Of a DNA stretch of 59,348 bases, positions 8,774-17,418 are shown in pieces. Each line of letters begins with the position of its first letter. Position 1 is the stretch's first letter. Location of the stretch: NCBI GenBank assembly GCA_035573895.1, contig DATLZR010000094.1, positions 1 to 59,348 of the forward strand, written 5' to 3'. Source of the DNA: Blastocatellia bacterium. GTDB lineage: Bacteria; Acidobacteriota; Blastocatellia; HR10. The notes under the pieces were generated by a model, which made no database searches, was not told the DNA's origin, and was given only the letters and a program-made list of their open reading frames with translations. The position numbers were made by a program, and so were the translations under genes.

Positions 8774-10558
8774 ATGCTCAGCGATCAGGATTTGGTCTCC
8801 ATTCAACAAGCCCGCGAACTGGTCCAGCGGGCAGCCGACGCTCAGCGAGCCCTGGCCGAGTTCACACAATCCCGGGTTGATCGTGTCTTTGCCGCAGTGA
8901 CCGAGGCCGCTCTGGCTCAGTCCGAACGACTGGCCGAGATGGCCCATCAGGAGACCGGCTATGGCAATGTGGCCGATAAGACGATCAAGAATCGTTTCGC
9001 GGCGCTCTGCGTCTACGAGGCGTTTCGTGATTTGAAGACCTGCGGCATCATCCGTGAGACGGAGAGCCTCATCGAAATGGCCGATCCGCGCGGTGTTGTT
9101 GCCGCCATCATTCCTTCGACCAATCCCACCTCAACCACCATCTACAAAATTCTCATTGCCCTCAAAGCCCGCAACAGTATCGTACTGAGTCCGCACCCGG
9201 CTGCCGTGCGCTGCATCAGCGAAACTGCCCGGATCTTGCGGGAGGCGGCAGTTGCCGAAGGTGTGCCGCCGGATGCGATTGGATGCCTCACGGTTCCCAC
9301 TCTGGAGGGAACGCAGGAACTCATGAAGCATCGGCTCACCGCCGTCATCCTGGCCACCGGTGGATTGGGACTTGTGCGTGCTGCCTATTCCAGCGGCAAA
9401 CCCGCCTTCGGCGTGGGGCCGGGTAACGTTCCCGCCTACATCGAGCGGTCGGCCGATGTTTCCAAAGCGGTCAACGATATTGTCACCGGGAAGTGTTTCG
9501 ACAATGGAACGATCTGCTCTTCAGAACAGGCGATCATCGCCGATGCTGCCGTGGATGGTGCCGTGCGGGAAGAGCTGACGAAGCTTGGGGCATACTGGTT
9601 GAGCCCGGACGAGATTCGCGCTCTGGAGCCGCTGGTCATCTTACCGACCCACACGGTGAATCCTGCCGTCGTCGGTCGGCCTGCCACCCGCATCGCGGAG
9701 ATGGCCGGGCTCTCCGTCCCGCCCTCGACACGGGTGCTGGTGGCTCCGCTCAAGGGCGTGGGCAAAGAATATCCGCTGTCGCTCGAGAAGCTGTCCCCCA
9801 TTCTCGCCTATTACACGGTACCCGATTGGCGCGCCGCTGCCGAACTGTGCCAGGCGATTCTTCGCGCTGGGGGAACCGGCCACACGCTGGCCATTCACTC
9901 GCGAGATCGGCAGATCATCCGCGAGTTTGCCCTGCGTCAGCCGGCAGCCCGAATCGTCGTCAATACGCCGGCTCCCCACGGATCCGTGGGCTTGACGACC
10001 GATTTGCCTCCCAGCATGACGCTTGGCTGTGGATCGTGGGGCGGCAATATCACTTCGGATAACATCTCGCCGCTTCACCTTCTCGATATCAAGCGCATCG
10101 CCTTCGAAACCAAGCCATATGCCGCCGAGCGATTGGCTCAGGCGCGACCTCAGCCCGCGCGCGCTGCCATGGCGCCTCCGCCGGAACGTCTTCGGATTGA
10201 TCGGGCCACTCTCGAAGCCCTGGTCGAACAGGTTTTGCTCTCGAAACTCGCTGGTCATTCGACCGTCCCGAAGAGTGTCCCTTCCGCTGTAGCCGAACCC
10301 GCGTCCTCGCCATCGTCTTCAGTGGGAGCAAACGTCCCGTCGGGAGGCTGCCCGGCGTGCGCTCCCGCCGGCTCGTCGAGCACTGAAACTCACCTCTCAC
10401 CTTCGACGGCTCGGCCTGCGGTTGTGGATTTCGTCTGCGAAGAGGATGTGAAAAAGGCTCTTGCCGAGCGGCGAAAAATTTATATCAACAGTCGGACCAT
10501 TATCACGCCGGCAGCCCGCGACCTGGGCGAGGCGCACGATGTTTTCGCCCGTGAGTGA
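8774..10558 (+). CDS. CoA-acylating aldehyde dehydrogenase, BMC cargo (PduP/EutE type)
   Basis: 594 aa. The catalytic motif [12 protein letters not shown] places the nucleophile at Cys248, as in the acylating dehydrogenase half of AdhE; GVGPGN and [10 protein letters not shown] are also family marks. The enzyme would oxidise an aldehyde with NAD+ and CoA to acyl-CoA inside the shell. After residue about 455 the chain has a Pro/Ala linker, then an amphipathic helix [15 protein letters not shown] (478-492) that looks like an encapsulation peptide. A second low-complexity linker with a CPAC motif follows. A last module (about 552-594) contains [21 protein letters not shown], resembling the ITPEAR segment of EutQ. 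It lies directly after the shell gene, probably in one operon. Confidence 0.93.
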   Translation: MLSDQDLVSIQQARELVQRAADAQRALAEFTQSRVDRVFAAVTEAALAQSERLAEMAHQETGYGNVADKTIKNRFAALCVYEAFRDLKTCGIIRETESLIEMADPRGVVAAIIPSTNPTSTTIYKILIALKARNSIVLSPHPAAVRCISETARILREAAVAEGVPPDAIGCLTVPTLEGTQELMKHRLTAVILATGGLGLVRAAYSSGKPAFGVGPGNVPAYIERSADVSKAVNDIVTGKCFDNGTICSSEQAIIADAAVDGAVREELTKLGAYWLSPDEIRALEPLVILPTHTVNPAVVGRPATRIAEMAGLSVPPSTRVLVAPLKGVGKEYPLSLEKLSPILAYYTVPDWRAAAELCQAILRAGGTGHTLAIHSRDRQIIREFALRQPAARIVVNTPAPHGSVGLTTDLPPSMTLGCGSWGGNITSDNISPLHLLDIKRIAFETKPYAAERLAQARPQPARAAMAPPPERLRIDRATLEALVEQVLLSKLAGHSTVPKSVPSAVAEPASSPSSSVGANVPSGGCPACAPAGSSSTETHLSPSTARPAVVDFVCEEDVKKALAERRKIYINSRTIITPAARDLGEAHDVFARE

Positions 10559-10658
10559 TCATACGGATGCCGGGATTGTGCCGCACACAGCCGCCGTCTT
10601 CCCTTCGCTCTTTCCAGAGGTTGGTGCGCCCTAGCATACTTTGTGCCGGTAGAGTAGC

Positions 10659-11630
10659 GTGGTGAACGAGGCCACCGTCACTGGAGCCGACATTTTCCAG
10701 GCACGACAACGCCTTCGCCCGTATGTGTGGGAGACGCCGTTGGTTCGCTCGTACGCCCTCTCGGAGGCGAGTCGCGCCGATGTCTATCTCAAGCTGGAAA
10801 ATGTTCAATTCACCGGTTCTTTCAAACTGCGTGGCGCGATCAACGCCCTGAGCTTGCTGGCACGCTCCTCGCCGGGCCGTAACGTGCTCACCGTGTCGGC
10901 GGGAAATCACGGACGCGCGGTTGCTCTGGCGGCGGAGATTTTCGATCTTGCGGCGACGATCATCGTCCCTCGGTCCGCTCCCCGGACGAAAATCGAGGCC
11001 ATCGCCCGCCATCGTGTGCGTTTGATCCTTCGCGGTGAGAATTACGATGAAGCCGAGCGTCATGCCCGTGAGCTGGCAGCGACGTCCGACGCTGTTTTCA
11101 TCTCCCCCTACAACGACCGGGAGGTCATCTGCGGTCAGGGAACGGTCGCCCTGGAGATGCTGGAGGCTGTCCCCTCGCTTGACATCATCCTCGTGCCGGT
11201 GGGAGGCGGGGGCTTGCTGGCCGGAGTGGCCCTGGCCGCTAAATCTCTCAATCCGAAGATTGCCGTCTACGGCGTGCAGTCGGAGAATTCACCAGCCATG
11301 TATGAATCGCTCCGGGCGGGCCGCATCGTCCAGATCGTGGAAAAGGAGTCGCTCGCTGATGGGCTGGCGGGAAACATCGAACCCGGTTCCATGACGTTTC
11401 CTCTCGTCGAGCGGTATGCCGACGGAGTCATCCTCGTCAGCGAGCACGCCATTGCCGATGCTATTCGTTTTCTCCTCGAGCACGAACATCTGGTTGTCGA
11501 AGGAGCCGGGGCTGTTGCCGTAGCGGCTTTGCTGAGTCGGGCATTTGAACGTCCGGGGGCGCGGATCGGAGTCATTTTGAGTGGAAGCAATATTGATCTG
11601 GAACAACTTCTCCGGGTGGCAGCGGGGTGA
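10659..11630 (+). CDS. threonine/serine dehydratase, PLP-dependent (biodegradative type)
   Basis: 323 aa, GTG start (10659 or the next GTG at 10662); both are weakly supported by ribosome sites. The fold-type II PLP site is clear: FTGSFKLRGA, with the Schiff-base Lys at about residue 56, SAGNHGRAVA, and the phosphate-binding PVGGGGLLAGVA. No ACT domain follows, so it matches the catabolic TdcB/serine racemase length rather than biosynthetic IlvA. It would convert threonine to 2-oxobutyrate and ammonia. With the threonine dehydrogenase and CoA ligase at 14.4-16.9 kb it gives the locus two routes of threonine breakdown. The gap from the aldehyde dehydrogenase is 100 bp, so operon membership is uncertain. 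Confidence 0.9.
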   Translation: MVNEATVTGADIFQARQRLRPYVWETPLVRSYALSEASRADVYLKLENVQFTGSFKLRGAINALSLLARSSPGRNVLTVSAGNHGRAVALAAEIFDLAATIIVPRSAPRTKIEAIARHRVRLILRGENYDEAERHARELAATSDAVFISPYNDREVICGQGTVALEMLEAVPSLDIILVPVGGGGLLAGVALAAKSLNPKIAVYGVQSENSPAMYESLRAGRIVQIVEKESLADGLAGNIEPGSMTFPLVERYADGVILVSEHAIADAIRFLLEHEHLVVEGAGAVAVAALLSRAFERPGARIGVILSGSNIDLEQLLRVAAG

Positions 11631-11689
11631 TCTCTTGCTTCCGTGCGTGAAAGTAGACTAGGCTATCGCCCCATTGAGGAGGAACGGCC

Positions 11690-12463
11690 ATGCATACGCG
11701 AGACCTGTTCGATTTGACCGAGCGTGTTGCCATCGTCACCGGTGGAGCTGCCGGAATCGGTCGGCAGATGACCGACGCGCTGGCCGATATGGGAGCGCGC
11801 CTCGTGCTAGCCGCCCGCAAACTCGACCGGTGCCAGCAGGTGGCCGAAGAATTGAGTCAGCGCGGAGTGACCGCTCTGGCTCTGCGATGCGATGTCACCA
11901 GCCCCGACGACGTCCAGAATCTGGTCGCCGAGACACTGCGAACCTTCGGGCGCATAGACATCCTCGTCAATAATGCGGGTGTCACCTGGGGGGCTCCGGC
12001 GGAGGAAATGTCGCTCGCCGACTGGGACAAGGTCATCCGCACCAATGTGACGGGAACGTTCCTGTGCTCGCAGGCAGTTGGTCAGGTGATGATCAGACAG
12101 CGGCGCGGCAAGATCATCAACATCGCATCAGTCGCGGGACTCTTCGGATCGCCGCCGGAGATCGTGGATGCCGTGGGCTATAGCGCGAGTAAAGGGGCGA
12201 TCATCAGCTTCACCCGCGATCTCGCCTGCAAATGGGCCCGCCACAACGTCCACGTCAACGCGATTGCGCCGGGATGGTTCCCCTCGCGCATGAGCCGCTG
12301 GATTCTGGAACACCGCGGAGAGCGCATCCTGCCGCATATTCCCCTCGGTCGGTTTGGCGGCGAAGACGATCTCAAAGGGGCTATCGTCTTTCTCGCCTCG
12401 GATGCCTCGAACTACGTCACAGGCCAGGTTCTCGTCGTGGATGGCGGAATCTCGATCTGGTGA
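11690..12463 (+). CDS. short-chain dehydrogenase/reductase (SDR)
   Basis: 257 aa with a strong GAGGAGGAACGGCC ribosome site. Classical SDR motifs: TGGAAGIG (NAD(P)-binding), NNAG, and the active-site YSASK with Tyr164 and Lys168; it ends VTGQVLVVDGGISIW. The overall look is that of gluconate 5-dehydrogenase or 3-oxoacyl-ACP reductase relatives. The substrate is not determinable. Its place between threonine catabolic genes and close to BMC cargo allows a role in an amino-alcohol or ketone step, but that is inference. A TTGCTT-N18-TAGGCT promoter-like pair lies just upstream. Confidence 0.9.
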   Translation: MHTRDLFDLTERVAIVTGGAAGIGRQMTDALADMGARLVLAARKLDRCQQVAEELSQRGVTALALRCDVTSPDDVQNLVAETLRTFGRIDILVNNAGVTWGAPAEEMSLADWDKVIRTNVTGTFLCSQAVGQVMIRQRRGKIINIASVAGLFGSPPEIVDAVGYSASKGAIISFTRDLACKWARHNVHVNAIAPGWFPSRMSRWILEHRGERILPHIPLGRFGGEDDLKGAIVFLASDASNYVTGQVLVVDGGISIW

Positions 12464-12608
12464 CGTTGTTGGGCCTGCGCTCTGGACCCAACCAGCCTGG
12501 CCCGGGCGCGAGAAGGAAGCGGGGAACCCGCCAGCAGTCGTCCCTCAAGAGGGCAACGCTGAGAATCAACCCCGGACGAGAAGTTTAATTTGCGCGGGCG
12601 AGTCGGCC

Positions 12609-14225
12609 TCACTCGCGGAGGCGCTCGAGATAAACTTTCACGGCCAGCTTGGCCAGATACCAGACCTTGCCCAAGGAGAGCTTGCCATCCTGGCCGCGAA
12701 ACAATCGGCCGAGAAGCTGATCTCTCAGATGGCGCGTCTCGCGCTTGAAGAGGTATTCGCGGGCAAACGGTCGTGCGATCTCGATGAAGTTGAAGTCGGG
12801 ATCAATCGCAATGCCGATCCCCTCGAGTTCCATCAGCGCCCGTATCATCCGGGTGAAACGCACGGGAATCTTGAAGGGATATTCGTAGACGACTTCGGCG
12901 ACCTCGTAGGTCAACTCTTTGAAGTTCACCTCGCTCAACTTCAAACCCAGGTATTCGCGGAAAAGGTCTTCCACGACCGGACGGATCGTTCGGGGATCAA
13001 CCTGGGGATCGAGAAATTCCAGGTGGATGAGATCGTCAACCAGGCCGGCGACATCCCGGTTGAGGATATGGAAGAAGGCGTCAATCATCAGCCCTTGAAG
13101 CCGTGCATCAATCGTTCCCGTCATGCCGAAGTCGAAGAAGGCGAGCCGCCCGTCGGGCATCACGCGAAGATTTCCCGGGTGTGGATCGGCGTGGAAGAAT
13201 CCGTCCTCGAGCATTTGCTTGAGATAGGTTCGGGCCAGGAGCCGGTTGATCTTGTAAGGAGTGATCCCCTGGCGAAGGAGCGCCTCGACATCGGTCACCT
13301 TCCATCCGTGAATGAACTCCATCGTGAGAACGCGCTCGGTCGTATATTGCCAGTAAATCTTCGGCACATAGACCTCTTTCCACCGGCGAAAGTTTTCGCG
13401 GAAGCGATCGGCATTGCGCCCCTCCTGGATGTAATTCATCTCCTCAAAAATGGTCAGGCCGAATTCATCGAGGACGCCAGTCCAATCCACGCCGCGAAAG
13501 AGCCGGGGATAGCGTTTGAGGAATCGGGCAATGCGTTTGAGGATGATGAGGTCGAAGCTGATCGCTTTCTTCAGGTGAGGCCGCTGGACTTTGACGGCGA
13601 CTTCCTCACCCGATGGGAGCCAGGCGTGATAGACCTGACCGAGACTGGCCGAGGCAATCGGTGTCCATTCTATCCGCGCGAAGATTTGATCGGGTGGTGC
13701 GCCCAGTTCCTCGGTCAGGATGCGGGCAGCGACAGCGTTGGGGAAGGGAGGAACTTCGTCCTGGAGTTTCGCCAGCTCGATCAGATAAGGGACCGGGAGC
13801 AAATCGCCTCGCGTGGCCAGGGCCTGACCGATTTTGATGAACGTCGGGCCGAGCTTGACCAACCGCTCGCGGAGCCAGATGGCCTGTCGGCGCAAACGCT
13901 CTTCTTTCTGGAGCGCTTCCTGAGCGAGAATTTTTCTCACGACGCGCTGGAGCAACCGCTTGATCCGCCCCCGCACTTTCTCTCGGTCCATCGCCGCCAG
14001 TGCGTCCAGGTAGATGTAGGCGGCAAAAAGAATTAGGACGCCGATGATTTGTGCGGCCCGCAGCCATCCCTTCACCCCGACCTTGATGGTGGAGTCGCCC
14101 GATGAAAGCTGAGCGGATTCTTCAGATCCCTCCGCCTTCAACCTCTGAGGAGAACGATGTCCATCAGCCCCCCAGAGCCGTTTCACACGATGTGCGATGG
14201 CAGCGCCACTCAGTGTTTTCTCCAT
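12609..14225 (-). CDS. ABC1/UbiB-family atypical kinase
   Basis: 538 aa from the ATG at 14225, which has GAGAGG seven bases before it; a TTG five codons upstream is less likely. Residues about 45-80 hold a hydrophobic segment (AAQIIGVLILFAAYIYLDAL). The KxGQ signature of the family appears as PTFIKIGQALATRGDLLP, the Ala-rich nucleotide loop as ASASLGQV, the lysine as VAVKVQRP, and catalytic motifs as FFHADPHPGNLRV and FFDFGMTG. Members (UbiB, COQ8) support quinone biosynthesis or lipid homeostasis at the membrane. No quinone pathway genes are near. The gene is oriented against its neighbours and looks independent of the threonine cluster. Confidence 0.92.
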   Translation of the reverse strand: MEKTLSGAAIAHRVKRLWGADGHRSPQRLKAEGSEESAQLSSGDSTIKVGVKGWLRAAQIIGVLILFAAYIYLDALAAMDREKVRGRIKRLLQRVVRKILAQEALQKEERLRRQAIWLRERLVKLGPTFIKIGQALATRGDLLPVPYLIELAKLQDEVPPFPNAVAARILTEELGAPPDQIFARIEWTPIASASLGQVYHAWLPSGEEVAVKVQRPHLKKAISFDLIILKRIARFLKRYPRLFRGVDWTGVLDEFGLTIFEEMNYIQEGRNADRFRENFRRWKEVYVPKIYWQYTTERVLTMEFIHGWKVTDVEALLRQGITPYKINRLLARTYLKQMLEDGFFHADPHPGNLRVMPDGRLAFFDFGMTGTIDARLQGLMIDAFFHILNRDVAGLVDDLIHLEFLDPQVDPRTIRPVVEDLFREYLGLKLSEVNFKELTYEVAEVVYEYPFKIPVRFTRMIRALMELEGIGIAIDPDFNFIEIARPFAREYLFKRETRHLRDQLLGRLFRGQDGKLSLGKVWYLAKLAVKVYLERLRE

Positions 14226-14322
14226 TGTCTGCCCTCTCAAGTATATCCTTCGAGGTCGAAGAGGTAAATCGCGATAACCTTCGCATTTGCCGGTTATCTC
14301 GTTGTCCTGACATTTGAGCGCG

Positions 14323-14351
14323 TAGCTTTTCCCCGGAAGCAGGGATATAAT
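14323..14351 (+). promoter_or_regulatory. promoter for threonine dehydrogenase-like gene
   Basis: TAGCTT (14323-14328), 17-bp spacer, a perfect TATAAT (14346-14351). The -35 is weak. It lies about 45 bp before the chosen ATG at 14397. Confidence 0.5.
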
Positions 14352-14396
14352 TCAGGCCGGGTGGTGCACATCATAACACGATACGAGGATGTCTTT

Positions 14397-15560
14397 ATGC
14401 GCTGCTTGCGAAAGGAAGCCCTGGATCGTGATGGATTGATCCTTCGCGACGTCGCCGAACCTGAATTGCGTCACGGAGAGGTGAAGATCAAAGTCCTGGC
14501 GGCTTCCGTGTGCGGGACCGACAAAAGCATTTATACCAGTACCCGTCATCGAGCCATCGTCGAGGAAATGATCCGCTATACTGGGCGGGTGGACCATTAC
14601 ACTCCCATTATCGTCGGACACGAATTCTGCGGCATTGTCGAAGACGTCAGTGATGATCCTGCCGAGCTGCACACACCGGGGCTCACACGGGAACTTGTCG
14701 TGGAAAAGGGCGATTATGTGACGGCCGAGATGCACATCCCCTGCGGTCACTGCCTGCTGTGTCGGACGGGAAGTGAGCACATTTGTCTCAATGTGAGGGT
14801 GAAGGGCGTACATCTCGATGGCTGTTTCGCCGAATACGTGGTTGTTCCCCGACGTAACGTCATTCTTCTGGGCAAGCAGGGGGACCTGTCGCAGGTCCCT
14901 CCTCGGATCGCGGCCTTTCTCGATGCCTTTGGTAATGCGGTGCACACTGTGGAAACGGCCCACGTCAGCGGGAAGACTGTTGCCATTCTCGGCCTGGGGC
15001 CGCTGGGCCTCATGGCGACGGCACTGGCGAGAATCTATGGAGCGGCGCGGATCTTTGTCACCGAGGTCGTTGATACGGAGCACCGCTTCGCCCTGGCCCG
15101 CGAGTTCGGCGCTGATGGATGTTTCGATACCGCCCGCTCCTCCGAAGAGCTGTACCAAATGATCCGCGACTCGGAAAAAGCAGCCGGCGGAGTGGATGTG
15201 GTCCTGGAGATGTCGGGCGCTCCCTCGGCCTATCGCGATGCGTTCGAGATTGTGCGCAACGGGGGAACAGTCGTTCTGCTCGGAATTCCTCGTGAGTCGG
15301 TTGACTTTGACTTCGCCAATTATGTCGTCTGGAAGGGAGTCACCATCAAAGGCGTCTTTGGCCGGCGGATGTTCCAGACCTGGGAGACCATGCTCAAGCT
15401 CTTGCGCAACGATATCGGTGGACTCAAGGAGAAGCTCGGTCGGCTCGTCTGGCCCCGGAGTTTCACCCTCGACGAATATGAAGCCGCGTTTGAGACGCTG
15501 CTCTCAGGTCAGGCGGAGAAGCTCATCTTCACGCCCAATCCCCGGGATTTTTCCGGCTGA
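14397..15560 (+). CDS. tdh: L-threonine 3-dehydrogenase-like zinc-dependent dehydrogenase
   Basis: 387 aa from ATG 14397 (GAGG eight bases upstream); a GTG at 14361 would start almost at the promoter. Medium-chain dehydrogenase features: SVCGTDKSIYTS and GHEFCG (catalytic zinc), the structural-zinc cysteines CGHCLLCRTGSEHIC, and the Rossmann motif ILGLGPLGLMA. CFAEYVVVPRRN matches Tdh. An insertion of roughly 25 residues after CGTDKSIYTS (STRHRAIVEEMIRYTG) makes it longer than E. coli Tdh (341 aa). The expected reaction is threonine plus NAD+ to 2-amino-3-oxobutyrate, and the next gene encodes the ligase that uses that product, which supports the call over a generic sorbitol-type dehydrogenase. 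Confidence 0.85.
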   Translation: MRCLRKEALDRDGLILRDVAEPELRHGEVKIKVLAASVCGTDKSIYTSTRHRAIVEEMIRYTGRVDHYTPIIVGHEFCGIVEDVSDDPAELHTPGLTRELVVEKGDYVTAEMHIPCGHCLLCRTGSEHICLNVRVKGVHLDGCFAEYVVVPRRNVILLGKQGDLSQVPPRIAAFLDAFGNAVHTVETAHVSGKTVAILGLGPLGLMATALARIYGAARIFVTEVVDTEHRFALAREFGADGCFDTARSSEELYQMIRDSEKAAGGVDVVLEMSGAPSAYRDAFEIVRNGGTVVLLGIPRESVDFDFANYVVWKGVTIKGVFGRRMFQTWETMLKLLRNDIGGLKEKLGRLVWPRSFTLDEYEAAFETLLSGQAEKLIFTPNPRDFSG

Positions 15561-15614
15561 CGGCGACGAAGGAGAATTGTTCCTGCGGCTTGTCACAACG
15601 CCCGAGATGTTGAA

Positions 15615-15690
15615 AAAGAAGCCACCAGTGACACCAATTCTCACGAAGAGAAAAATCGGAGAGATTTTGCGAAATCAGTGGCTTTTCTGA
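15615..15690 (+). other. structured leader before kbl
   Basis: AAGCCAC (about 15620) can pair with GTGGCTT (about 15679-15685) around an inner hairpin AAAATC-GGAGA-GATTTT. It fills the gap between tdh and kbl just before the ribosome site GAGGAGG. It may be a regulatory stem or an mRNA processing site; function unknown. Confidence 0.3.
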
Positions 15691-15705
15691 GAGGAGGTGG
15701 GAGAG

Positions 15706-16941
15706 ATGGTGACGATTGAAGAACTCTATCGCCTCATGGCCCGCGACGTTGAGACGCTGAAGGAGACTAAAACCTACAAATTTGAAGTTCCTCTGGAGAG
15801 CGAGCAAGCGGGGGTGGTGCGCGTCAACGGCCGGGAAGTCATCATGCTGGCCTCGAATAATTATCTCGGCCTGGCGAATCACCCAAAGGTCAAAGAGGCG
15901 GCCGCACGCGGTTTGCGCGAATACGGGTTCGGGCTCGCCTCGGTCCGATTCATCTGCGGGACTCAGAAGATTCATCGGGAGCTGGAGGAAAAGATCGCCG
16001 CTTTCGTCGGCTGTGAGGACGCGATTTTGCACTCGTCCTGCTTCACGGCCAACGAAGCCTTCTTTTCGGGTCTTCTCGCCAACGATTTCGGATTTCGTGA
16101 CTACCGGGATGTGATCTATAGCGATCAGCTCAATCACGCCAGCATCATTGATGGGGTGCGCCTCTGTCGCATCATCGCTAAATCAACCGAGTCGAAAGTC
16201 TATGCTCATCGAAAGACCGATGAGTTGCGCCAGATGCTGGAAGCCGATCAGGCCGAGGGCTACCGGATCAAAATCATCGCCACTGATGGAGTGTTCTCGA
16301 TGGAAGGGGACCTGGCTCCACTGCCGGAGCTGGTGGCGTTGGCGCGGCGTTTCCAGGCTCTTCTGATGGTGGACGACTCTCACGCCACTGGCGTGCTGGG
16401 GGCGCGAGGGCGGGGGACTCATGAGGAACTCGGCGTATTCGGCCAGATTGATGTGATCACCGGAACCTTCGGCAAGGCGCTCGGCGGAGCCTGTGGAGGA
16501 TTCATCGCGGGAAAGCGAGAGCTGATTGATTTGCTTCGACAGAGGTCTCGACCCTATACGTTCTCCAATACGATGCCGCCAAGCGTCGTCTGCGGATCAA
16601 TCGCGGCCCTCGACCTGCTCATGTCGGATACGTCGCTCATTGACCAGCTCCGGGAAAACACCGCCTATTTCCGGCGCGAGATCGCGAACCTCGGATACAC
16701 GATCCTCGAAGGCCATCATCCGATCGTTCCCATCATGCTCGGAGAGGCCGCGCTCGCCATGGACATGAGCGTGGCGTTGCTCGACGAAGGCGTCTACATC
16801 AAGGGACTGTGGTACCCGGTCGTTCCCAGAGGCGAAGCGCGATTGCGAGCACAGATTTCGGCGGCTCACACGCGCGAGCATCTCGATCGGGCGCTGGAAG
16901 CCTTTGAGCGGGTGGGGCGCCGATTCGGCATCACACACTAG
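15706..16941 (+). CDS. kbl: 2-amino-3-ketobutyrate CoA ligase (glycine C-acetyltransferase)
   Basis: 411 aa; ATG 15706 follows GAGGAGG at 8 bases, and the GTG at 15697 lies inside that site. It belongs to the alpha-oxoamine synthase family, with [11 protein letters not shown] at the N-terminus, [15 protein letters not shown], and the PLP lysine at residue 257 in [13 protein letters not shown]. Length and motifs fit Kbl better than BioF or Hem[17 protein letters not shown] and the tdh neighbour. It cleaves 2-amino-3-oxobutyrate with CoA to glycine and acetyl-CoA. Together with tdh it completes threonine conversion to glycine. The stop codon lies inside a 32-bp tandem duplication. Confidence 0.92.
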   Translation: MVTIEELYRLMARDVETLKETKTYKFEVPLESEQAGVVRVNGREVIMLASNNYLGLANHPKVKEAAARGLREYGFGLASVRFICGTQKIHRELEEKIAAFVGCEDAILHSSCFTANEAFFSGLLANDFGFRDYRDVIYSDQLNHASIIDGVRLCRIIAKSTESKVYAHRKTDELRQMLEADQAEGYRIKIIATDGVFSMEGDLAPLPELVALARRFQALLMVDDSHATGVLGARGRGTHEELGVFGQIDVITGTFGKALGGACGGFIAGKRELIDLLRQRSRPYTFSNTMPPSVVCGSIAALDLLMSDTSLIDQLRENTAYFRREIANLGYTILEGHHPIVPIMLGEAALAMDMSVALLDEGVYIKGLWYPVVPRGEARLRAQISAAHTREHLDRALEAFERVGRRFGITH

Positions 16942-16978
16942 GGGTCGGGCGCCAATTCGGCATTGCGCACTGGAGGTC
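16915..16978 (+). repeat. 32-bp tandem duplication spanning the kbl stop
   Basis: Two directly adjacent 32-base copies (16915-16946 and 16947-16978), both starting GGGCGCC and ending GGTC, with 26 of 32 positions equal. The first copy contains the kbl stop TAG; in the second this is TGG. Confidence 0.85.
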
Positions 16979-17011
16979 ATCTCAGTAGGCGTCCCTGGCA
17001 CCGACCGGCAA

Positions 17012-17037
17012 GGGAGGCTATAAGATCGCAGCCTCCC
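17012..17037 (+). terminator. hairpin after kbl
   Basis: Perfect 8-bp stem GGGAGGCT / AGCCTCCC with a 10-base loop, 70 bp after the kbl stop. It is followed by CTTC rather than a T-run. Likely an end-of-operon terminator. Confidence 0.5.
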
Positions 17038-17314
17038 CTTCAGGGCAGGCTTTCGGACACCAGATGCCTTTTGAAAAACCCTTTTGAATTACGGATAATG
17101 GGTCGGGGGCTCGAAGCTTGGAAATCCGAAATGTGCCCATTCCGCAATTTGTAGGAGGCGATCTTCGTGAATCACCACTGGGATGAACCACCAAGGGCCA
17201 TTGTCCTGCGCTTCGTCTCGTGAGACGATCTACAAGAATAAACGTCTTCTGCCCGACCAGCGTGCTGGTTTGAATAGGTGGCTCTGGTAAGCTGGTGGCG
17301 TGACTCGAAAACCC
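17038..17314. other. gap without convincing gene
   Basis: Between the kbl terminator and the extended end of the Res gene. A short frame begins at a GTG behind TAGGAGG near 17168 but stops after 18 codons. I see no conserved motif. Confidence 0.5.
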
Positions 17315-17418
17315 TCACGGGCGTTCCCAAGCTTCTGCACTTCGTCGTGCAGCTTCCCGCACCCCACTTGGCACCTTGCACACGACAAATGCCCATCGCC
17401 CAAACTCCCCATGATGGT

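Noticed and set aside
12354-14036. 560-codon plus-strand frame
   Set aside because: It is fully antisense to the ABC1 kinase, which has all family motifs.
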